In this document: positions 1 to 5,106 of the stretch, one piece after another
Position numbering within the stretch: position 1 is the first letter of the stretch
How the letters are laid out: the number at the start of each line of letters is the position of its first letter
Assembly: GCA_016189845.1 (NCBI GenBank)
Contig: JACPRT010000007.1
Location: 1 to 5,106 of the forward strand
From: Chloroflexota bacterium
GTDB lineage: Bacteria > Chloroflexota > Dehalococcoidia > Lucifugimonadales > Lucifugimonadaceae
Direction of reading: 5' to 3'
Length of the DNA stretch: 5,106 bases
Notes under the pieces: generated by a model
Told to the model about the DNA's origin: nothing
The model's input: only the letters and a program-made list of their open reading frames with translations
The model's database searches: none
Translations under genes and position numbers: made by a program

Positions 1-848
1 CCACGACCATGCGGGTGCTCACCGGCTTCACTCCTCCCACCGACGGGACCGCGAGCATCGCCGGTTACGACGTCGTAGCGCACTCCCTGGAGGCCCGGCG
101 ACACATCGGCTACCTGCCCGAGACCGTGCCTCTCTATCTGGACATGACCGTTTCCGATTACCTCACGTTCATGGGCCGCATCCGCGGGATGAACGACGAG
201 CGGATCGCCAAGCGCCTCCCGGTCGTGATCGATCGGGTGAAGATCGACTACTACAGGAACACTCACATCCAGAAGCTCTCGAAGGGCTTCAGGCAGCGAG
301 TGGGCATTGCGCAGGCGATCCTGCACGAGCCAGAAGTCCTGATCCTGGATGAGCCGACGATCGGCATCGACCCCGTTCAGGTCGTGGAGACGCGCGGCCT
401 GATCTCAGAACTCGCGGGCGACCACACGCTGATTCTGAGCTCGCACATCCTTCCGGAGGTGAGCGCCATCTGCAAGCGTGTGCTCGTGATCCACGAGGGC
501 CGGATCGTGGCCGACGACGAGCCGCGAAACCTCTCCGAAAAGCTTCAGCACACCGAACGCATCCAGCTGGCAGTCAGGGGACCGGAGCCGAAGGACGTCG
601 TGGGCGCCCTGCGCTCCCTGCCGATCGTGGTCGACGTCAGGAACGATACTTCCGCCGAGGCCAGGCGGATCAGCGCCGACGGCGCCCTCAGCTTCGTGGT
701 CGACGCCAGGCCGGGCGGGCATGCGGTTGAGCACGTGGCCAGTACGGTGGTGGGCAAGGGCTGGGGGCTGGTCAACCTCCACCCGCTTCCGCTAACGCTC
801 GAGGAGATATTCCTCCAGCTCACCACCAAAGAGGATCTCGGGAACTAG
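1..848 (+). CDS. gldA: ABC transporter ATP-binding protein, GldA-like (5' end cut by window)
   Basis: This is the nucleotide-binding subunit of an ABC-2 type transporter. It hydrolyses ATP on the cytoplasmic face to drive the permease encoded next. The first full codon is at base 3 and reads Thr-Thr-Met-Arg, the end of a Walker A motif (GKTTTM or GKSTTM type). The ATG at 9 is therefore an internal Met, and roughly 45 N-terminal residues should lie upstream. Counting that Met as 1: Q-loop region GYLPE at 34-38 (Glu in place of the usual Gln, common in this subfamily), signature LSKGFRQRVG at 90-99, Walker B VLILDEP at 110-116 with catalytic Glu115, D-loop IGIDP at 118-122, and switch His146 in SSHILPE. 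Residues from about 180 form a C-terminal accessory domain ending with LEEIFLQLT, typical of drug-export/Gld-type ATPases. The stop is TAG, three bases before the permease start. The ABC function is certain. The symbol is family-level and the substrate is unknown. Confidence 0.95.
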   Translation, partial: TTMRVLTGFTPPTDGTASIAGYDVVAHSLEARRHIGYLPETVPLYLDMTVSDYLTFMGRIRGMNDERIAKRLPVVIDRVKIDYYRNTHIQKLSKGFRQRVGIAQAILHEPEVLILDEPTIGIDPVQVVETRGLISELAGDHTLILSSHILPEVSAICKRVLVIHEGRIVADDEPRNLSEKLQHTERIQLAVRGPEPKDVVGALRSLPIVVDVRNDTSAEARRISADGALSFVVDARPGGHAVEHVASTVVGKGWGLVNLHPLPLTLEEIFLQLTTKEDLGN

Positions 849-851
849 CCC

Positions 852-1625
852 ATGCGAACGTCGCTCGTCAACATTCGATACATCGCGCTCAAAGAGATCC
901 GCACCTACTTCTCGTCGCCGATGGCGTACGTCGTCGCGGCGGCCTTCCTGGCGATCACCGGCTTCTTCTTCGTCGCATCGGTGTCGGACGCCTTTTCCGA
1001 AGCCAGCATCCGCGGGTTCGCGGCCGGGGCGATCTTCTTCATGATCTTCCTGTCGCCGGCGCTGACGATGCGATTGCTGTCGGAAGAGCAGAAGCTGGGC
1101 ACGCTCGAATTGCTGCTGACTTCCCCCCTGCGCGAGATAGAAATCGTCCTCGGGAAATTCATCGCCGCGTTCGTGATGCTCACGATCATGGTGGCGGGCA
1201 CGCTGTACTACGTCGTCGTGCTGTTCGCCTACGGCGTCCCGGACGTCGGTCCGCTCCTGACGGGCTACCTGGGCATCCTGCTCTACGGCGGCGCGACCCT
1301 CGCGGTCGGCCTGATGGCCTCGGCGGTGACGCCCAACCAGCTGGTCGCCCTAGTGGGCGGCGCGGGGATACTCACGGCCTTCACGGTGATCGACTTCGTG
1401 AGCCAGCGCGTCGGCGGCGTGTCGGCCCAGATCGTCGACGGCTTCCAGCTCGGCAGCTCGTTCTCCACGGCCGACCCGAAGAGCTTTGGCGTTGCAGAGG
1501 GCGGGCATTTCGCCGACTTTGCCCGCGGGATCCTCTCGCCGGGCGATATCGCCTACTACATCTCGCTCACCGTCGTATTCCTGTTCCTGACGGTGATGCT
1601 GCTCGAAATGCGGAGGTGGCGTTAA
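852..1625 (+). CDS. gldF: ABC-2 type permease, GldF family
   Basis: This 257-residue integral membrane protein is the transmembrane partner of the preceding ATPase. Six hydrophobic segments are visible at about 24-43, 55-73, 100-124, 134-156, 162-182 and 236-252, with a charged cytoplasmic N-terminus and C-terminus. The stretch from LTMRLLSEEQ (71-80) through GTLELLLTSP (83-92) to VLGKF (99-103) is the conserved cytoplasmic coupling region of ABC-2/GldF permeases, which contacts the ATPase. The C-terminal pattern (HFADFARGIL at 219-228, DIAYY at 232-236, final LEMRRWR) also matches the GldF family, and the length is usual for it. The ATG at 852 follows the ATPase stop by three bases, with only a weak GGGAA (840-844) as ribosome site, so translational coupling is likely. 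The family is well supported; the transported substrate cannot be read from the sequence. Confidence 0.93.
   Translation: MRTSLVNIRYIALKEIRTYFSSPMAYVVAAAFLAITGFFFVASVSDAFSEASIRGFAAGAIFFMIFLSPALTMRLLSEEQKLGTLELLLTSPLREIEIVLGKFIAAFVMLTIMVAGTLYYVVVLFAYGVPDVGPLLTGYLGILLYGGATLAVGLMASAVTPNQLVALVGGAGILTAFTVIDFVSQRVGGVSAQIVDGFQLGSSFSTADPKSFGVAEGGHFADFARGILSPGDIAYYISLTVVFLFLTVMLLEMRRWR
1612..1618 (+). promoter_or_regulatory. Shine-Dalgarno site for the GldG-family gene, inside the permease 3' end
   Basis: GGAGGTG lies within the last codons of the permease (cgg agg tgg cgt taa). Thirteen bases separate it from the ATG at 1632, slightly longer than ideal. No better ribosome site lies closer to that ATG. 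An in-frame TAA at 1623 rules out a start further upstream, so this site supports 1632 as the start. Confidence 0.6.
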
Positions 1626-1631
1626 CTACCG

Positions 1632-3407
1632 ATGGCAACCGAGAGCCAGCGCACGCGATCGCGCACCCGGCGGCCCGATCGCGAGGAGCCGGGCGGCAAG
1701 CGCTCGTTCCGTTCGCAGATTCGAGACAACGTAAGTTCAATTCGCCAGTTTCTCCTGGTCAGCGGGGGTGGCGCGTTCGCGTTCGGCGCGATCCTCTGGA
1801 TCTTCGTCCGTGACCTCGCCGGCGTCGCGGAAATCGTCATGGCGATCGGCGGCGGGATCCTCGTCTTCGACGCCGCGATCTCTTTGCGTATCATCGGCCG
1901 GGCGCTGTTCGGCCGGCGCGGCCGGTACGGCGTCAACACGCTGATCATCGTGGCGGCGTTCGTCGCCCTCGCGGTCATCGTCAACTTCTTCTTGTGGTGG
2001 CTCTCGAATCGCCCCAACCCACCCGGTTGGGTCCGGATCGACACGACCGCAACAAAGCAGTTCCTGCTCTCCGACCAGGCGCTCGTGGTCCTCGAAAACA
2101 TGAACGAGGACGTGCGGGCCACGGTGTTCTGGGTTACCACCAGGCCCGAGAACGCGGCCGCCTGGCAGCGCACCCGCGACCTGCTGGCCGAGTTCAAGCG
2201 GAGGTCGCAGGGGAAGTTCGACTTCGAACTCGTCGACCCCGAATTCGCGCCGAACCGCGCGGCCTCGTTCGGCGTCACGCAGCACCCGGCCATCGTGCTG
2301 GAAGGCGTGGAGACCCGCCGTACGGAAATCGTCATGAGCGCGGCGCCGGGAAGCCCGGTGACGTCGTTCGGCGAGCAGGAAATCACGACCGGCCTGCTCG
2401 TGGTCAACCGGGTCAGGCAGAAGCTCGTGTTCTTCATCACCGGACACGGGGAGCGAGAGATCACCAAGACCACCGACACCAACGACGCGTTCTCACGGGC
2501 CTCCGAGGCGCTCATTCGCGACAACTACGCGGTGGCATCGATCACTCTGCAGGAACTGGGTCCCGTGGTCTTCTCCGACGACCCGGCCGCGGAGGCAAGC
2601 TTCCCGGCCGCGCTCGTGTTCGCCGGGCCGGTCAGCGACCTTCTGGCGGGCGAGCAGGCGGTCCTCGTCGAGTATCTGCGTCAGGGCGGCAACGCGCTGT
2701 TCCTGTTCGATCCGAATCCTCCGCCCACCTTCCAGGAAGTCGCCGGGGTCTATGGCCTCACGATCGGCCAGCATGAGCTCGTCGACACGGCCAGCTTCGT
2801 CGCGCCGAATCCTTTTTTCCTCCAGGTGAAGAAGTCGAACCAGCAGTTCTCACCGAATCACCGGATTACGGCGCCCCTCGACGTCGCCTACCTCCCTGGC
2901 ACCGCTTTCATCGGCCGTACGGTCTCCGAAGAGACGGTGCCGCTGACAGACGATGGACGGCCCACGATCGTCCACGAGGTTCTGGCGACGACCACGCTCA
3001 ACAGCTGGGAAGAGTCCGACCCGGACGACATCGGATTCGACGTGAACAAGGACGTCCCGGGACCGCTGCCGATCGCGGTGTCCGCGCAGGCGGTGGCGCC
3101 TATCGGGCAGCAGCCGATCAGGAAGGAAGACGGCTCCCTGGTGACGACCAACCTGGTCCTCATCGGCGACGCCGACTTCGCAAGCAACTCGTTTTTCTCT
3201 TCTGCCAAGAACGGAGACCTGCTCGCAAACTCGGTCAACTGGCTGGTCCGCGACTATGAGCTGATCTCGATCCGGCCCAAGACCAAGGTATTCCGCGAGC
3301 TGGTACTGACAACCCGGGAGCGCGACTTCGTCCGCTGGACCGGCTGGTTGCTGATGCCGGTGCTGATTGGCGGCACCGGGGTATTCATGTACTGGCGGAG
3401 GCGCTAG
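1632..3407 (+). CDS. gldG: GldG-family ABC transporter auxiliary protein
   Basis: This 591-residue protein matches the 'ABC-type uncharacterised transport, gliding-motility auxiliary' family (PF09822-type domain). It is an accessory subunit holding a large domain outside the membrane. The first 31 residues are Arg-rich (nine Arg, one Lys) and probably disordered in the cytoplasm. Hydrophobic segments lie at about 38-58, 62-84, 101-124 and 570-587. An Arg-rich loop (86-99) between the second and third, and the terminal WRRR, place the bulk (about 125-568) outside by the positive-inside rule. Family landmarks are the FFITGHGERE motif (267-276), VEYLRQGGNALFLFDP (346-361), and VLIGDADFASNS (509-520) followed by ANSVNWLV (532-539). 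I see no cysteine in the protein. Three N-terminal helices differ from the single helix of Bacteroidetes GldG but resemble homologues in other phyla. Involvement in gliding is not implied; its molecular role is unresolved. Confidence 0.92.
   Translation: MATESQRTRSRTRRPDREEPGGKRSFRSQIRDNVSSIRQFLLVSGGGAFAFGAILWIFVRDLAGVAEIVMAIGGGILVFDAAISLRIIGRALFGRRGRYGVNTLIIVAAFVALAVIVNFFLWWLSNRPNPPGWVRIDTTATKQFLLSDQALVVLENMNEDVRATVFWVTTRPENAAAWQRTRDLLAEFKRRSQGKFDFELVDPEFAPNRAASFGVTQHPAIVLEGVETRRTEIVMSAAPGSPVTSFGEQEITTGLLVVNRVRQKLVFFITGHGEREITKTTDTNDAFSRASEALIRDNYAVASITLQELGPVVFSDDPAAEASFPAALVFAGPVSDLLAGEQAVLVEYLRQGGNALFLFDPNPPPTFQEVAGVYGLTIGQHELVDTASFVAPNPFFLQVKKSNQQFSPNHRITAPLDVAYLPGTAFIGRTVSEETVPLTDDGRPTIVHEVLATTTLNSWEESDPDDIGFDVNKDVPGPLPIAVSAQAVAPIGQQPIRKEDGSLVTTNLVLIGDADFASNSFFSSAKNGDLLANSVNWLVRDYELISIRPKTKVFRELVLTTRERDFVRWTGWLLMPVLIGGTGVFMYWRRR
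3397..3401 (+). promoter_or_regulatory. Shine-Dalgarno site that selects a GTG start for the DUF4340 gene
   Basis: GGAGG sits in the final codons of the GldG-family gene (tgg cgg agg cgc tag), nine bases before GTG at 3411. This spacing is near optimal and is the main reason for choosing the non-ATG start. The hydrophobic anchor also begins right after this start, and no in-frame ATG occurs upstream of it. Confidence 0.7.
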
Positions 3408-3410
3408 AGA

Positions 3411-4442
3411 GTGAGCCTCAGGATCTCACTGGTCCTCATCATCGTCGTGTCGTACGTGAGCATCGCCGGCGCGTGGCTCGTGAAGAACCCGCCATTTGCC
3501 GCCAAAGACGAAGAGGACCTGCCGTTCTTCTACACCCTCTCGCCCGACGACATCCGCAAGATCCAGGTCAAGACGCCGAAGTCGGATGAGACGTTCACCG
3601 CAACGTTCCCGCAGGAAGGGTCCGGCAGCAGCGTCTGGTATTTTGACGAGCCTGCGGGGATACCGGTCAACTTCGACCGCTGGGGCGGTATCACGTTCCT
3701 GCTCGGTGGCCCGAAGACACAGCGAGTGCTTGCCGAATCGTTCGACAACCCTTCTCAATACGGCCTGGACCGGCCGACCGTCCAGGTCACGCTGACGCTG
3801 CGCGACGGCAGCCTGCGGACGCTGAGGCTGGGTGCGCCGACCCCCGACCGGGGCGCCCATTACGCCCAGATGGAAGGCTTCCCCCAGCTCGTGCTGGTCG
3901 ACTCCTCCTGGGGCGACGTGCTGTCTCGCCTGGCCGACGAACCGCCGCTCCCCATCTGGTATTACACGTTCGAGGTCGAGAAGGTGCATGAGATCCTCTT
4001 CTACCTCAAGAACGACGTCGCGCGCGGGTATTCGGTCAACGACGACACGAACGCGTGGGTCACGTGCCCGATACCCATCGTCGGAAACCCGTGCGAGGGC
4101 ACGGAGAGCATCGACGATGAGAAGTTGAAGCAGGCCCTCGATCTCGTCGCCCACCCGGAGTTCACACGCGTCGAGAAGGTCGCGCGGTCGATCGAGGAAG
4201 CCAAGCACGAGCAGTACGGCCTCGATCTGGACGCGCCGTACATCACGATCAGGATCGAAACCGTGAAACCGAACGGCGTCACCGAGGTCACCCTCACGAC
4301 GCTGACCCTCGGTAAGCTGACGCCCGACGGCGCCGAGATGTATTTTCTGGCGAACGAGCAGCCCACGGTGGCTCTCGTGAACGCCGGCTGGGGGACAAAG
4401 GTCAAGGCGCTGTTCGACGAGTCGTTCACCCCGCAGCGATAG
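3411..4442 (+). CDS. Membrane-anchored protein with two tandem DUF4340 units
   Basis: The protein has 343 residues and starts at GTG. One N-terminal hydrophobic segment (about 5-23, no lipobox Cys) should act as an uncleaved anchor or signal, leaving the rest outside the membrane. The body consists of two related units, about 38-178 and 181-338. Matching landmarks are FFYTLSPDDIRKIQV (39-53) with YYTFEVEKVHEILFY (184-198), SQYGLDRP (115-122) with EQYGLDLD (267-274), LRLGAPTPDRGAHY (138-151) with LTLGKLTPDGAEMY (298-311), and VLVDSSWGDVL (161-171) with ALVNAGWGTKV (321-331). These are DUF4340-type features. Such proteins commonly follow GldG-family genes, so a role as an extracytoplasmic partner of the transporter is inferred; no biochemical function is established. 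The only two cysteines, 219 and 228, are in the second unit and could form a disulfide. It lies three bases after the GldG-family stop, in an apparent operon. Confidence 0.88.
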   Translation: MSLRISLVLIIVVSYVSIAGAWLVKNPPFAAKDEEDLPFFYTLSPDDIRKIQVKTPKSDETFTATFPQEGSGSSVWYFDEPAGIPVNFDRWGGITFLLGGPKTQRVLAESFDNPSQYGLDRPTVQVTLTLRDGSLRTLRLGAPTPDRGAHYAQMEGFPQLVLVDSSWGDVLSRLADEPPLPIWYYTFEVEKVHEILFYLKNDVARGYSVNDDTNAWVTCPIPIVGNPCEGTESIDDEKLKQALDLVAHPEFTRVEKVARSIEEAKHEQYGLDLDAPYITIRIETVKPNGVTEVTLTTLTLGKLTPDGAEMYFLANEQPTVALVNAGWGTKVKALFDESFTPQR

Positions 4443-4445
4443 AAT
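4440..4445 (+). promoter_or_regulatory. Possible -10 element for a leaderless cinA transcript
   Basis: TAGAAT matches the TATAAT consensus at five of six positions. It overlaps the DUF4340 stop codon and ends nine bases before the cinA ATG. That geometry would put the transcript start at or within a few bases of the ATG. No convincing -35 hexamer is seen at the expected distance, and one hexamer of this kind can occur by chance. It is listed because cinA has no visible Shine-Dalgarno site. Confidence 0.25.
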
Positions 4446-4454
4446 CGGCCCGCC

Positions 4455-5106
4455 ATGTACGGCGAAATAGTCTCGGTCGGCCACGAGCTGCTGATGGGCG
4501 AGATCGTCGACACCAACACGTCGTATCTCGCGCAGCGCTTTGTGGAAGCCGGCATCACGCCTCGCTACGCCTCACAGGTCGGCGACGACCTGGGCCACCT
4601 CGTAGAGGCTTTCGGCCGTGCGCACGCCCGGTCGGACGTCGTCGTCTCGACCGGAGGGCTCGGTCCGACTTCCGATGACCTGACCCGGGAGGCGGTCGCA
4701 AAGGTCATGGGCGAGGAGATGCGAGTCGACCCCGCTTCGCTTGTATGGCTCGAAGGCGTGTTCAAGCAGCGCGGCATTGAGATGCCGAAGACGAACATCA
4801 AGCAGGCGACGTTGATACCGTCGGCGACCTCGATCCCGAACCCGACGGGTACCGCGCCAGGCTGGTGGGTGGAGCGGGATGGCCGGCACATCGTCCTGCT
4901 CCCCGGTCCGCCCAGGGAACTCCAGCTCATGTGGGAGAAGACGGTTGGTCCTCGCCTGGCGAGGGCCGCTGGCGGCGGGGTCGTGGTGACCAGGACGATC
5001 AAGACTTTTGGCATGACCGAGGGCGGGATCGACGAGATGCTGACCCACCTCTTCGGGCGGGCCAATCCCTATCTGGGCATCTACGCCAGGCCCGATGGCA
5101 TCCACC
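4455..5106 (+). CDS. cinA: CinA-like competence/damage-inducible protein, N-terminal part (3' end cut by window)
   Basis: There are 217 codons with no stop before the window ends. The protein begins MYGEIVSVGHELLMGEIVDTN, aligning with the usual CinA start, which supports the ATG at 4455. This is the MoaB/MogA-like (molybdopterin-binding fold) domain, which in CinA proteins has been linked to ADP-ribose/NAD-related pyrophosphatase activity. Visible landmarks are STGGLGPTSDD (65-75, the nucleotide/pterin-binding loop), KQATLIPSA (116-124), GTAPGWWVE (132-140), LLPGPPREL (148-156), GMTEGGIDEML (186-196), and the start of the following small domain at NPYLGIYARPDG (204-215). His10 stands where Thr or Asp is usual (GTELL/GDELL). 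It cannot be seen whether a C-terminal nicotinamide-nucleotide amidase domain follows, as in full-length proteins of about 410-420 residues. The gene lies 12 bases after the DUF4340 stop without a terminator, so read-through transcription is likely, but a functional link to the transporter is not implied. Confidence 0.94.
   Translation, partial: MYGEIVSVGHELLMGEIVDTNTSYLAQRFVEAGITPRYASQVGDDLGHLVEAFGRAHARSDVVVSTGGLGPTSDDLTREAVAKVMGEEMRVDPASLVWLEGVFKQRGIEMPKTNIKQATLIPSATSIPNPTGTAPGWWVERDGRHIVLLPGPPRELQLMWEKTVGPRLARAAGGGVVVTRTIKTFGMTEGGIDEMLTHLFGRANPYLGIYARPDGIH

Noticed and set aside
9..11. ATG at 9 as the start of the ATPase gene
   Set aside because: The two codons before it encode Thr-Thr, and it sits directly after the expected Walker A lysine position. 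It is an internal Met in a gene that begins upstream of the window.
1895..1925. Three copies of CGGCCGG (1895-1901, 1910-1916, 1919-1925), possible operator or repeat
   Set aside because: They fall on Gly-Arg codons of the Arg-rich cytoplasmic loop between membrane segments 2 and 3 of the GldG-family protein. Coding and GC bias explain them, and the spacing is irregular.
1622..2524. Minus-strand open frames (300 and 236 codons) opposite the GldG-family gene
   Set aside because: They overlap a well-supported gene in the other direction, show low-complexity Ser/Arg/Thr or Arg/Asp composition, and have no motifs.
1994..2776. Alternative plus-strand frame of 260 codons within the GldG-family gene
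   Set aside because: Its product is Arg/Gly/His-rich and motif-free, as expected for an out-of-frame reading of GC-rich coding DNA.
2813..2818. Run of six T as a possible ribosomal slippage site
   Set aside because: The run encodes Phe-Phe in an intact frame. No alternative downstream product and no stimulatory structure were apparent.
4443..4454. Terminator between the DUF4340 gene and cinA
   Set aside because: The gap is only 12 bases, with no inverted repeat and no T-run.
3426..4484. Long open frame on the minus strand (about 352 codons) covering the DUF4340 gene
   Set aside because: It is a mirror of a GC-rich coding sequence, rich in Arg, Asp, Val and Gly with no recognisable domain. 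The plus-strand frame has family motifs, a ribosome site and operon context.
1..5106. A new defence, secretion or mobile system
   Set aside because: All five genes belong to recognisable families in a familiar transporter cassette next to a housekeeping gene. Composition looks even throughout, with no integrase, transposase, repeat array or toxin-like gene.

Overview
The window is a slice of a GC-rich bacterial chromosome with five plus-strand protein genes packed end to end. Both outer genes are cut by the window edges. GC content looks to be in the low-to-mid sixties percent (estimated by eye), with mostly G or C at third codon positions. The CinA wording near residues 115-138 (KQATLIPSA, then GTAPGWWVE) resembles CinA proteins I recall from Chloroflexota/Dehalococcoidia-like lineages. 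The GldG-type protein also has the multi-helix N-terminus seen outside Bacteroidetes. The taxonomic guess is therefore Chloroflexota or another GC-rich environmental phylum, at low confidence.

Layout: (1) 1-848, the 3' part of an ABC transporter ATPase, entering just after the Walker A lysine region; (2) 852-1625, its ABC-2 type permease of the GldF family; (3) 1632-3407, a GldG-family auxiliary protein with a large extracytoplasmic domain; (4) 3411-4442, a membrane-anchored protein with two tandem DUF4340 units; (5) 4455-5106, the 5' part of cinA, encoding the MoaB/MogA-like N-terminal domain. Gaps between genes are only 3, 6, 3 and 12 bases. There is no room for terminators or long leaders, and no stretch over 300 bases lacks a gene. 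No RNA genes, mobile elements, CRISPR arrays or attachment sites were seen.

The first four genes form a recognisable module. A cytoplasmic ATPase powers a six-helix permease. GldG and the DUF4340 protein are anchored in the same membrane and present large domains outside the cell. Such GldA/F/G-type cassettes are widespread in bacteria that do not glide, and their substrate is not established. cinA is probably a housekeeping neighbour (pyridine nucleotide/damage-related metabolism) rather than part of the transporter.

Nothing here amounts to a clearly new system. The most unusual structural observation is that all five genes share one reading frame: each gap is a whole number of codons, so single stop codons are all that separate them. 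Other points worth a look are the internal duplication of the DUF4340 protein, a cysteine pair found in only one of its halves, Shine-Dalgarno sequences encoded inside the Arg/Trp tails of the upstream proteins, and a possible leaderless promoter for cinA.
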